Below, one piece after another: positions 14,439 to 22,327 of a DNA stretch of 22,705 nucleotides. Below the pieces are notes generated by a model that was given only the letters and a program-made list of their open reading frames with translations, made no database searches and was not told where the DNA came from. Source of the DNA: Opitutaceae bacterium (GTDB lineage: Bacteria; Verrucomicrobiota; Verrucomicrobiia; Opitutales; Opitutaceae); assembly GCA_003168315.1 (NCBI GenBank), contig PMSP01000137.1:1-22705 (forward strand), written 5' to 3'. The translations under genes and the position numbers were made by a program. Position 1 is the first letter of the stretch. Each line of letters opens with the position of its first letter.

Positions 14439-15632
14439 ATGACACCAAACTCACGCCGCGAGGACCAGCACACCTTGGACAGGGAATCAACGCTGCTGCC
14501 CCGCGACCCGCCGAACCTGGTCATCTGGGGAACCGCGTGGCTCGTTATCGCGCTCTTCGCGTTTGGCCTCATCGCCGCCTTTGTCGTCCGGACGCCCGAG
14601 ACGATCAGCTGTCCCTGTATCATCGTTCCGGAGGGCGGGGCCGACCCGATCCAGTCGCCGCGGGTCGCGGTAATCCGCCAGGTGCTCGCCACTGAGGGCC
14701 GCGAGGTAGCGGCGGGCGACACGCTCTTCGTCCTTAGTTCCGAGGAGGTGGGAGACCGCGACACCGAGGCGAGGACCCTGGAGGAGGACCTGGCATCGAG
14801 GCAGAAGAACATCAAGCAATCCGAGCTCACCGACGCCGCCGACATCCAGATGAAGGACCACGAGATCGCCCAGGCCGACGACGAGGTTAAATTCCGCGAG
14901 TCGACGCTCGCCGTCGAGCGCGACCTGGCGGCCCGGGTCGAAAAGCTGCAAAAGATCGGGGTCTACTCCGAGACTGACGTGATCGTCCGCAGGCTGGAGG
15001 TCGAGGGCGCCGAGAAGGACCTCAGCGTCACGACGCGGACGCGCCAGGAGGTCATCCTGCAGCGCCAGCAGCTGGCTGCGGAACAGGCGAGGCAGCGATC
15101 CGACCAGCTGGCGGAGGTAAAGAAGCTCGAGATCCGGCTGGGCGCGCTGAAGCGCCAGCTGGAGGATTCCCAACAGAACATGATCTCAATCCGCGCCCCC
15201 TATGCCGGCGTCGTTGTCTCGGTCGCCCAGAACAACCCGGGAAGCGTGGTCCAGAACGGCCAGGAACTGTGCCAGCTCGCCCGCGCGAACGGGAAGCTGC
15301 GGGTGCGCCTCTCGCTCACTGAGACGGGCCTTGCCCGCCTTGCCGTCGGCCAGCGCATGAGGTTCTTTGCCGACGCCTTTCCCTACCAGCGCTATGGAAC
15401 CGTGACCGGAACACTGTCATGGATCAGCCAGTCGATCGTCTCGTCTCGGGATGGACAGCAGTTCATCGCCACGGCCACCCTCGACCAGGATGCGTTCCAG
15501 GTGAACGGCCAGTTGAAGCCGCTGCGCGTGGGTATGCGGGGCCAGGCGCGGGTTGTCGTCGGAAGCCGGACACTGATTGAGTACGCCCTCGAGCCGATCC
15601 GGCAGCTGCGCGAGAACCTCGGGCGACCCTAG
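14439..15632 (+). CDS. HlyD-family membrane fusion (periplasmic adaptor) protein
   Basis: 397 residues, starting 9 bp after the ABC transporter stop, so they form an operon. A short cytoplasmic N-terminus is followed by one membrane helix at 27-50 (LVIWGTAWLVIALFAFGLIAAFVV region). Then come a split lipoyl/barrel-sandwich domain (second half IRAPYAGVVVSVAQ near 249-285), a long charged alpha-hairpin coiled coil in between (about 95-245), and a beta-barrel part (LRVRLSLTETGLARLAVGQRM). This is the standard adaptor of type I secretion, linking a C39-type exporter to an outer-membrane channel. No TolC gene is present in the window, so a chromosomal TolC elsewhere is implied. Confidence 0.92.
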   Translation: MTPNSRREDQHTLDRESTLLPRDPPNLVIWGTAWLVIALFAFGLIAAFVVRTPETISCPCIIVPEGGADPIQSPRVAVIRQVLATEGREVAAGDTLFVLSSEEVGDRDTEARTLEEDLASRQKNIKQSELTDAADIQMKDHEIAQADDEVKFRESTLAVERDLAARVEKLQKIGVYSETDVIVRRLEVEGAEKDLSVTTRTRQEVILQRQQLAAEQARQRSDQLAEVKKLEIRLGALKRQLEDSQQNMISIRAPYAGVVVSVAQNNPGSVVQNGQELCQLARANGKLRVRLSLTETGLARLAVGQRMRFFADAFPYQRYGTVTGTLSWISQSIVSSRDGQQFIATATLDQDAFQVNGQLKPLRVGMRGQARVVVGSRTLIEYALEPIRQLRENLGRP

Positions 15633-15646
15633 TCTCCCGTGACCTT

Positions 15647-15661
15647 GCGGCCCCCGGCCGC
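15647..15661 (+). terminator. GC hairpin between the HlyD gene and the peptide gene
   Basis: Perfect 6-bp stem GCGGCC/GGCCGC with a CCC loop, 15 bp after the HlyD stop. No U-tract. It may attenuate read-through into the peptide gene or separate expression of exporter and substrate. Confidence 0.3.
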
Positions 15662-15703
15662 CGATAACACCACAAGTGACTGGCGATCACCTGTTTTGAC
15701 CAA

Positions 15704-15832
15704 ATGCGGCACCATTCACCAAAGAAAATTTGCAAATGGGCCCCCAGGGCGAAGATTAGCGCTGAGGTAATAGAGTTCTCCAAGAGTGAAACGGAACACG
15801 GCACAAATCGTCACAACCCAAAAATAAAATGA
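15704..15832 (+). CDS. Possible 42-aa upstream ORF overlapping the peptide gene start
   Basis: Begins MRHHSPKKICKWAPRAKISA and ends HGTNRHNPKIK. Its stop overlaps the ATG of the 44-aa peptide (ATGA at 15829-15832), an arrangement that usually means coupled translation. It is basic (many Lys, Arg and His) and resembles no family. It may be a leader ORF that sets the level of the peptide, since the peptide ATG itself has no clear ribosome binding site; or the overlap may be chance. Confidence 0.25.
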   Translation: MRHHSPKKICKWAPRAKISAEVIEFSKSETEHGTNRHNPKIK

Positions 15833-15963
15833 GCAAGCAAAAGAAGAAAGCTTCCGCGAAGGCCCATGTGAAATTCAAGGACCTGCATTCGAGGAAGGAC
15901 CCCAAGGGCGGATCGGTCGGCTTTAAGAGGGAATTCCTGAATCCTCAACCGCTCCCCCCCTGA
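15829..15963 (+). CDS. Candidate substrate peptide of the C39 exporter (KDPKGG motif)
   Basis: 44 residues, too short for usual gene callers. The N-terminus is a Lys-rich stretch (MSKQKKKASAKAHVKF), followed by KDLHSRKDPKGG and a 16-residue tail SVGFKREFLNPQPLPP. A double glycine at residues 27-28 fits cleavage by the C39 domain encoded upstream. The spacing of hydrophobic residues is not that of classical double-glycine leaders (Leu19 is ten before the cut), so recognition probably uses the D-L-x(4)-D-P-K-G-G element. I recall similar motifs in short unannotated peptides beside such exporters but cannot verify it here. It lies between the HlyD gene and the PpiC-like gene, as expected for a precursor. 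No Cys is present, so lanthionine or disulfide maturation is ruled out; Ser, Lys, Arg or the Pro-rich end could be modified. Confidence 0.72.
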   Translation: MSKQKKKASAKAHVKFKDLHSRKDPKGGSVGFKREFLNPQPLPP

Positions 15964-16109
15964 TAGATAAGAACAGCGCCCGCGAATCGCCGGCCGGAGA
16001 TTGCAAGGCTTTCGCCTACAAGGACATCATCGTTGGCGTCGGCGAGGTAATCCGGGCCGCGCTGTTTCGGAATGAGCTGCAGGCGTGCGCGGCCAGCGCC
16101 GCCTGGGGC

Positions 16110-17042
16110 ATGGCATGCGAATCCGAGGCTGACAACTTGGAGCTGGAGGCGGACGACGGGGAGATCGAGTCGAGGATGGAGCGATTCAGGTATGACAACG
16201 ACCTGATCTCGGCTGAGGAAATGGAGGCTTGGCTGGAAGCCCGCGGCCTCACGACGGGGGAATTCCAGGGCTACTTCACGCGCGATTATTGGCTGCATTT
16301 CCTCAAGGAGAAGGTTGCTCCCGAGGAGGTTGATTTGTCGCGCATCGACGACGACATGCTCGGCATGCTGGAATGTGACCCCTTCCTCTCGCGGGCGTTC
16401 GGCCCGCTTGCCGTTGCCCTGAGCCGCAGGCTCGTGGCGCACGCGGCGGCGGAGACTCCACCCAATGAGGGCCAGGTGGAGGAAGAGCGGAGGCAATTCA
16501 TGCAGCGCACTGGCCTGGATCCCGACCGGCTGCAAGGATGGCTCGAGTCCATCGGGCGCGACCAGGGCTGGCTTGATGGCATGATAGAGAAAGAGGTTTC
16601 CTACCGCCTGAGATGCGAGTCGGTGCTGACAAACGAGCGGCTTTCACGGGGAATGGCCTCGCTGCGACTGACGCTCACGCGGGTTAAATTGGAAACGGTG
16701 GAATTTGATTCCACCGACGCGATGCACGAGGCCGTCCTCTGCGTCCGCGAGGACGGGCTTTCCCTCGAGGAGGTGGCGCGCGAGGCGCGCTACCCGTTCA
16801 CGATGCTCGATCTGCTGGCCGACGATCTCGACGAGGACGCCCGGCAGAAGCTGCTCTGCGCCAGCGTGGGCGAGCTGCAGGAACTGTCGCCCGCACCGGG
16901 CATCTTTCGCCTGTGCCGTGTCCTGAGCAAGACCGAGCCCGACATCGCCGACGCCTCGATCAGGAGCCGGATTGAGCAGCGGATCCTCGACACCCATTTT
17001 TCGGACGCCTCCTCCAAGGACCTGCGCTGGTTCATTCAGTAG
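16110..17042 (+). CDS. SurA/PpiC-related peptide maturation protein without a clear parvulin core
   Basis: 310 residues from the first ATG, but the in-frame sequence is open and coding-like back to 15927. A helix (IIVGVGEVIRAALFRNELQ) needed for the first domain lies upstream of this ATG. The real start is probably near 15960, giving about 360 aa, at a CTG that overlaps the peptide stop (CTGA). Two helical SurA-N-like units are visible: 'FRYDNDLISAEEMEAWLEARG' with its C-terminal helices, and 'FMQRTGLDPDRLQGWLESIG' with 'MIEKEVSYRLRCES'. The C-terminal part (AVLCVREDGLSLEEVAREA ... VGELQELSPAPGIFRLCRV) follows the PpiC layout but lacks recognisable catalytic residues. This resembles the family I know as PpiC-related putative peptide maturation proteins (TIGR04500-like; from memory). 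Likely role: chaperoning or presenting the precursor. It has no signal peptide. Confidence 0.8.
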   Translation: MACESEADNLELEADDGEIESRMERFRYDNDLISAEEMEAWLEARGLTTGEFQGYFTRDYWLHFLKEKVAPEEVDLSRIDDDMLGMLECDPFLSRAFGPLAVALSRRLVAHAAAETPPNEGQVEEERRQFMQRTGLDPDRLQGWLESIGRDQGWLDGMIEKEVSYRLRCESVLTNERLSRGMASLRLTLTRVKLETVEFDSTDAMHEAVLCVREDGLSLEEVAREARYPFTMLDLLADDLDEDARQKLLCASVGELQELSPAPGIFRLCRVLSKTEPDIADASIRSRIEQRILDTHFSDASSKDLRWFIQ

Positions 17043-18256
17043 GCGCCGGGCGCGGTGCCCGGATGCAGGAGATTGATGATCCCGAGCTGATAGAGGAGGA
17101 ACAACTGCTTCCGCAGATCGGCGAAGGGCACCGAAAGCGGCATCTTTCGAAGGAGGCTCGCAACCTGATGGCGGCCATCGCCGGAGCGCAGGAGCTCCAC
17201 CTCCCATTCCGGCATGCTCCATTCCGATGAAATTTTGAGGGTGACGCTGGAGATCGTGACCTTCCTCAGCCGGTCGAGCATCCTGCGTGCCGGCTTCGGG
17301 AGCCTGACCCTGTAGAGGCCCGTGAGCTTGATCCTCCACTCCGGGAGGCGCCCGCGGCTCGCCCACGGGGGATCTGGCGCCGAGGTCCTTGCGAAAAGCA
17401 GCCGATGGAACTGGGAGGGCCTGATCTGCTCAAGGAGGATGCCCGCGCTGGCGCGCGACCTCGGCATCAGCAGCGGAACCAGGTCGTTCCCGGCTATGAG
17501 CCGGATCAATCGGATCGAGGACAAGCTTCCCCGGAAATGAAGGCCGCCCCGCCGGGCGCATTCGGCCCACCGCGCAAGCGTAAGGTTCTGGATCAGGGGC
17601 CCGAATAGGTCGCTGGAGAGGAATTCCGCACGCGCGCCGGAAATGCTCGGGAGGCCCTCGGGCGACAGGACGGTATCGCAGAGCCTCACGATGTCGCGCA
17701 TGTGGGATTTTTCCGTGTATTCGTTCATGTCAAAACCGAAGATGGCCAAGATGTGCCTAATTCGGGTGCTGACGTGCGCCGCGCCGTTGACGCCGAGGTA
17801 GAGGACGCCGTCCGGCTTCAGGCACCGGCCGAGGTTTTTCAGGACCCGTGAGGGCCCGGGGATATACGAGAGGACGCCGTGGCACGTGATGAGGTCGAAT
17901 TCACCCCCGACCCTGGCTGGCAGCTCCCGATCCCCCAGGTCGCCGGTGAGAAAGCGGATTCCCGACATTTTCCGCGATCGCCGCTGCAGGCGCTTGGCCA
18001 AGGCGATGGAACGGGAGCTGAAATCGACCGCGACGATTTCGGCCGACGGCAGGCGCCGCTGAAGGTCGAAGGCCTCGGCGCCGGCTCCGCACCCGGCGAC
18101 GAGCACTCGGGGGGTTTTCCCCACCTGGGCCCCGTTTCGCCCGATGGCATCCACCCAGTCGAGCGCGAGCGCCCATCCGGAATGCTTCAGCGACTGAGCT
18201 CCACAGGGGTACGGGCGCCGGTCGTAGATGCGGCGCACCTTCTCTGAGATCTTCAC
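17036..18256 (-). CDS. Class I SAM methyltransferase with C-terminal winged-helix-like region
   Basis: 406 residues. It opens MKISEKVRRIYDRRPYPCG; the YDxxPYP element marks a subgroup of large bacterial methyltransferases. Motif I is VLVAGCGAGAEAF (51-63), the ribose-binding acid is Asp79 (VAVDFS), then GDLGDRELP, FDLITCHGVLSYI and LKPDGVLYLGV. After the fold come about 190 residues; the last 50 (EVELLRSGDGRHQVASLLRK ... LFLLYQLGIINLL) read like a winged-helix or RRE-type small domain that could bind a peptide or protein. The substrate is unknown. It converges on the PpiC-like gene with a 7-bp overlap of the 3' ends, so it may belong to the peptide locus or merely border it. The GH115 gene lies 86 bp upstream on the same strand. 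Confidence 0.88.
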   Translation of the reverse strand: MKISEKVRRIYDRRPYPCGAQSLKHSGWALALDWVDAIGRNGAQVGKTPRVLVAGCGAGAEAFDLQRRLPSAEIVAVDFSSRSIALAKRLQRRSRKMSGIRFLTGDLGDRELPARVGGEFDLITCHGVLSYIPGPSRVLKNLGRCLKPDGVLYLGVNGAAHVSTRIRHILAIFGFDMNEYTEKSHMRDIVRLCDTVLSPEGLPSISGARAEFLSSDLFGPLIQNLTLARWAECARRGGLHFRGSLSSIRLIRLIAGNDLVPLLMPRSRASAGILLEQIRPSQFHRLLFARTSAPDPPWASRGRLPEWRIKLTGLYRVRLPKPARRMLDRLRKVTISSVTLKISSEWSMPEWEVELLRSGDGRHQVASLLRKMPLSVPFADLRKQLFLLYQLGIINLLHPGTAPGAY

Positions 18257-18342
18257 GCCCGGGTTATGGTGATCCTTCGGACCGCGCGCAACGGGTATCC
18301 AAGATCCGGGCGAGCCGAGGCATCATTCATCGAGGGCAGTCT

Positions 18343-21252
18343 TCAGCTTCCGGGAGTCGGGGGCGCGTCAGGGACGGCGCGCGCGCTCTCCGGTGGACCC
18401 AGATAGCTCGGCCGCACGCCACCAAGGTCGACGACAATCCGCTCCAGGACGATCCCGGGGTCGATCATCCAGATTTTCAGCACGTGGTGTCCAGGAAGGG
18501 CGGCCCTGTGCTCGGAAACGACCTTTCGGACTCCGTCGAGGACCGACTCGGCCCATCCGCCCTTGTCCTCGCCGACCCGGGCCACGTATTCCTCCTGCGT
18601 GGGCACCTCGTCGTCCAGGGACACCGCGAAGCGGAGCCCATGGCCGGGGACGAAGCTCAGGCTCGGCGCAACCGTCACCTCCACCTTCACATCGCCGGCA
18701 TGGAACAGCCAGAGGTCGTACTCAAGGTGGGGCGAGTCGCCGCCCGGCGCCTGGACGTCGGCCGTGACCGGGAGGGGCGTGCCCGCGCCCAGAGTGCGCC
18801 CATATCCGTCAAGCACGGTCCAAGCGACGCCATGGGTGTCGATCGCGCGGTCGAAATGCGGCGCCTCAATGGCGACGCACCCGCCGCTTTCCACGAAGCC
18901 GGAGACCTTCACGTCGGGCTTGGATACGGGCACCGCAATCCGGACGGCTCCCCCGCCAGGCGACGTCACCGTGAGGACGGCGTTGCTTTGTCCCGCCGGA
19001 ACCGCGTTCCAATCGACCGCGACCTGGAGCCGCTTGTCCTGGTCGACCTGCCCCTGCGCAGGGCTCACGTGGAGCCACGGCACGTCCGACAGGACTGAAT
19101 AGGCCGCGGAACCCAGCCCCCGGTTGAAGACCTCTATGGAAGTGCCCGCGCGCCCGTAGGGGCTCAGCTCGGGCAGAACGGGCGCCGGGATGCTCCCGTT
19201 GTCCGTGGGCCACGCATCGGCGCTCCCGTCTATCGCAACGCCGAGCTCGGGCTCCGCGGGCAACTGCAGCTCGGTGACGGCCGGCATGGCGTTTCGAACC
19301 GGCTCCTGCCAGTTGGTGTAGCCGAGGTGGGTCTGGTCCATGAAGTGCCTCCACTTGCCCGCAGCCAGCTGCTCGTTCCAGTACACCGTAAGCGCCGCGT
19401 CGGTCGCGAAGAGATCCCTCGCGCGCGCAGCCCACATGTTCGTCGAGGCGCGCCCCTGGACCGCGTAGAGGCGGTTGCGGGCCGCGGCGACGTTGAGCTC
19501 GGTCACGGTCGCACTGGCGGCCGCCGGGTGGAGGACGAGCTGGTAGAATGCGTCCCGGGCCTCCGCAGGCAGCTGGCCCTGGATCTCGGTCGCGCGGGCG
19601 ACCAGGCTGTCCCAGTCGTCGACCGCATGGTCCGCCTCGGCGTAGTTGACGATGCTGAAGGTGTCCGGGCCCACGTGCTCCGGCTTGCGGCGCCCGTTGA
19701 ACTTCGTGTAGGACGCCATGATGCCCGCGATGTCCGCGGCATGCTCGGGACCGAACTCGCGCGAGGCCCACAGGCGGCCGAACTCGTCGAGCCGCCCGCT
19801 CGGCCAGCGCTCCGGCGCCCAGGCGTAGCGCAGGAAGAACTCGATCGGGAACTCCATCGGCTTCAGGTCGCCGACGTTGACAATCCAGATGCGGTTGGCG
19901 CCAAGCTCCGCCGCCAGGTGCATCTGCTCCCACACCTTCGTGATGGGATAGGTGTTGAGCCACTTGTAGGACCGGGGCCCCCCCACGTAGTCGAAGTGGT
20001 AGTAGATGCCCGCGCCGCCGGGCCGCCGGCGCTCGGCCGGGGTCGGCAGGCGCCGGATGTTGCCCCAGTTGTCGTCGCACCAGAGGAGCGTGACGTCCTC
20101 GGGCACGCGCATCCCCTTCTCAAAATAGTCCTGAACCTCCTTGTAGAGGGCCCAGAGCTGGGGCACGCGGGTGACGTCCGCGTTCATCTCCCTGCCGAGG
20201 ATGCCCCGCTGCACGTCCACGATCCTCTGCAGGAGGTTGATGTTGCTCTCCTGCGACATCGGGACGTCCCCGTCGCCGCGCATGCCGATCGTCACGATGC
20301 TCTCGAACGCCCGGTTCCGGCGTATGCCCTCGGTCCAGAACTTCTCCAGTTCCTGCGGGTTGTCCGCGAAGTTCCACGGGCCGGTCCCGTGCCGCTTCCA
20401 TTCCTGCTGGGCACGGAGCATCGGCTCGTGGTGGGACGTCCCCATCACGATGCCGTATTCGTCGGCGAGTCGCGGATTCTCGGGATCGTCCTCGTTGAAG
20501 GCGTTGTCCCACATCGCGGGCCATAGGTAGTTCGCCCGCAGGCGCAGCAGGAGCTCAAACACCTTCTCGTAGAAAGCATGGTTGAAGCCCCCGAATTTCT
20601 CCTTGGCCCAGCCTGAAAGAGCCGGCGCCTCGTCGTTGAGGAAGATGCCCCGGTACCTGACCGCCGGTTCGCCCTCGACCCGGCGCAGAGGCGGGACAAA
20701 GAGCGACTCGCGGTGGCGGACGGGCACGTCGGCCCACCAGTACCAGGGCGACACCCCGATCTGCTCCGAAACCTCGTAGATGCCGTAGATCGTCCCGCGT
20801 TTGTCGCTGCCGGCGATCACAAGGGCGCGCGCGATGCCGGGGACCGGATTGTCGACGACCTGGACCAGGAACGACTCCCATTTCCCGCGGATTTCGCCGG
20901 CGTCGATCTTGCCGCCGGCGATCAGCCCGTCGATGAGGGTGCTGCGGCCGACCGTGCCGACGATGACGGCGTCGGCGGCGGGCGCCGGCTGCCCGGTGGA
21001 AAACGCCGGCTTCGAGCCCGTGACGCGCTCGATGTCGGCCTGGAGATCCCGGGCCGCCCTGAGGACCCCGGGCCAGTCGTTTTCCGAGGCCCAGAGGGCC
21101 GCGGGGCGGCCGGGGCTCGCGAGGGTCAGCGACCCGGCGGCCGCGAGGTCGCTCACCATGGGGGCGTCGCCGAGGGCGGCGCGCCCCGGGCATGCCGCAA
21201 GGATCATTGCCGCGAAACCGAGGGCTCCCGCGAGTTTGGCGGCTCGTGGCAT
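18343..21252 (-). CDS. GH115 family alpha-glucuronidase (xylan side-chain cleavage), lipoprotein
   Basis: 969 residues. The signal peptide ends in a good lipobox, LAAC (18-21), so the enzyme is probably lipid-anchored. The family core is clear: 'GTIYGIYEVSEQIGVSPWYWWADVPV', 'RYRGIFLNDEAPALSGWAKEKFGGF', 'RANYLWPAMWDNAFNEDDPEN', 'GTSHHEPM', 'TIGMRGDGDVPM', 'WCDDNWGNIRRLP', 'YYHFDYVGGPRSYKWLNT' and 'WIVNVGDLKPMEFPIEFFL'. A BACON-like beta segment (SVLSDVPWLHVSPAQGQV) and a C-terminal accessory beta domain follow. GH115 enzymes remove (4-O-methyl-)glucuronic acid from internal or terminal xylose of glucuronoxylan. Its start is 10 bp downstream of the MBL-fold gene stop, so the two form an operon. 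Length is normal for the family. Confidence 0.95.
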   Translation of the reverse strand: MPRAAKLAGALGFAAMILAACPGRAALGDAPMVSDLAAAGSLTLASPGRPAALWASENDWPGVLRAARDLQADIERVTGSKPAFSTGQPAPAADAVIVGTVGRSTLIDGLIAGGKIDAGEIRGKWESFLVQVVDNPVPGIARALVIAGSDKRGTIYGIYEVSEQIGVSPWYWWADVPVRHRESLFVPPLRRVEGEPAVRYRGIFLNDEAPALSGWAKEKFGGFNHAFYEKVFELLLRLRANYLWPAMWDNAFNEDDPENPRLADEYGIVMGTSHHEPMLRAQQEWKRHGTGPWNFADNPQELEKFWTEGIRRNRAFESIVTIGMRGDGDVPMSQESNINLLQRIVDVQRGILGREMNADVTRVPQLWALYKEVQDYFEKGMRVPEDVTLLWCDDNWGNIRRLPTPAERRRPGGAGIYYHFDYVGGPRSYKWLNTYPITKVWEQMHLAAELGANRIWIVNVGDLKPMEFPIEFFLRYAWAPERWPSGRLDEFGRLWASREFGPEHAADIAGIMASYTKFNGRRKPEHVGPDTFSIVNYAEADHAVDDWDSLVARATEIQGQLPAEARDAFYQLVLHPAAASATVTELNVAAARNRLYAVQGRASTNMWAARARDLFATDAALTVYWNEQLAAGKWRHFMDQTHLGYTNWQEPVRNAMPAVTELQLPAEPELGVAIDGSADAWPTDNGSIPAPVLPELSPYGRAGTSIEVFNRGLGSAAYSVLSDVPWLHVSPAQGQVDQDKRLQVAVDWNAVPAGQSNAVLTVTSPGGGAVRIAVPVSKPDVKVSGFVESGGCVAIEAPHFDRAIDTHGVAWTVLDGYGRTLGAGTPLPVTADVQAPGGDSPHLEYDLWLFHAGDVKVEVTVAPSLSFVPGHGLRFAVSLDDEVPTQEEYVARVGEDKGGWAESVLDGVRKVVSEHRAALPGHHVLKIWMIDPGIVLERIVVDLGGVRPSYLGPPESARAVPDAPPTPGS

Positions 21253-21262
21253 TTCCGGCGGC

Positions 21263-22231
21263 TCAGCGAGCGATGTTCCCGGGGCTTATCCCGCCGCGCA
21301 GGTCGAATGAGGAGCCGACCGCGGCCACCACGGCGTGCTTGCGGTCCAGGCCCAGGGCCGCACGAAAGCGATAAACCGTCTCGATCCCGGTGCAGTGGCC
21401 GCCGAGGAAGTTGTCCACGCCGAAGCCGGCGAGCTTCTTTTCGGTCCAGTCGAGCGTCTCGTCGGAGGCGTTGAAAAGGTGAATGCCGCCCACGATGGCG
21501 GCGATCCGCGCGGGGCGCACGGTGGCGCGCGCGCACTCGATCGTGTTGATGATCCCCGCGTGGCCGCAGCCGACGAGCACCACGAGGCCCAGGTCGGTGT
21601 CGAAGATGAGCGCCTGGTCCTCGGGAACATTGTCCTCGACCCAGCCGGTCGGCTCCTTGACCCGGCCGGAGCCGCTCCAGTTTCGCTCGGGGTACTTCCG
21701 GGGCACCGGACCCGTGAGCCAGACCCCGGGATAAAGCTGGGCCGGCCCGTCATGGACGATGAAGACGCCGCCGGTCTTCTCGTACTCGGGCTTTAGAAGG
21801 AGCGCCGGGTTGTCCTCGATACCCGGGTTGAAGGTCGTTCGGGGGTAGAAGATCCCCTCCCCCACGTGGACCCGCGCCAATGCGCCCGGGGACTTGGCCA
21901 GCACGGATTGGCGCAGCGTGAGGAGCCCGCCCACGTGGTCCCAATGGTTGTGGGAGAGGACGACCTCGGGAACGGAGGCCAGGTCGACCCCGAGCGTCTG
22001 GGCGTTCTTCAGGACGACGTCCGTGTGCGCGCCCGTGTCAAAGAGGATGCGGTGGCCGTCCGCCTCCACCAGGGCGGAGAATCCCCATTCGCCGAGCTCC
22101 TGCCCGTCGGCCAGCATGGTCGAGAGTATCGTGATCTTCAGGGTCTGAACGCGCGCGGCGGGATCCGGAGCCGCGCCGGCCCGGGGCGCCAGGGACAAGG
22201 CGGCCATAGCCGTGAATGCCAGAATGCGCAT
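21263..22231 (-). CDS. Exported MBL-fold metallo-hydrolase
   Basis: 322 residues. I prefer the inner ATG at 22231 over 22270 because it opens directly on a signal peptide (MRILAFTAMAALSLAPRAGA). Metal ligands are present: HNHWDH (His94, His96, Asp98, His99), GCGHAG, GGIHLF and a late GGHCTG. The pattern FSALVEADGHRILFDTGAH with this motif set matches the subgroup often labelled 7,8-dihydropterin-6-methyl-4-(beta-D-ribofuranosyl)aminobenzene-5'-phosphate synthase-like. That label says little about the true substrate, and export argues against a pterin role. It is the first gene of the unit with GH115, so it may act on a sugar-linked ester or lactone in xylan breakdown; this is inference. Confidence 0.9.
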   Translation of the reverse strand: MRILAFTAMAALSLAPRAGAAPDPAARVQTLKITILSTMLADGQELGEWGFSALVEADGHRILFDTGAHTDVVLKNAQTLGVDLASVPEVVLSHNHWDHVGGLLTLRQSVLAKSPGALARVHVGEGIFYPRTTFNPGIEDNPALLLKPEYEKTGGVFIVHDGPAQLYPGVWLTGPVPRKYPERNWSGSGRVKEPTGWVEDNVPEDQALIFDTDLGLVVLVGCGHAGIINTIECARATVRPARIAAIVGGIHLFNASDETLDWTEKKLAGFGVDNFLGGHCTGIETVYRFRAALGLDRKHAVVAAVGSSFDLRGGISPGNIAR

Positions 22232-22327
22232 GTTTCCGGGAAGAGAAGCATGCCGGGACCGATGTCGCAATTCTACTTAGTGCCCCAATATGGCGTTCAC
22301 CGGGCGACCCCGCCAACAATCGTTCCC
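22232..22327. promoter_or_regulatory. Divergent intergenic region
   Basis: A gap of about 96 bp between the minus-strand MBL/GH115 operon and the plus-strand partial gene. It must hold the start signals of both, but I see no convincing -10/-35 pair or repeat. Confidence 0.35.

Noticed and set aside
18866..20526. Long frames on both strands within the GH115 gene
   Set aside because: They are Arg/Gly/Pro/Ala-rich shadows of a gene whose family motifs are clear throughout.
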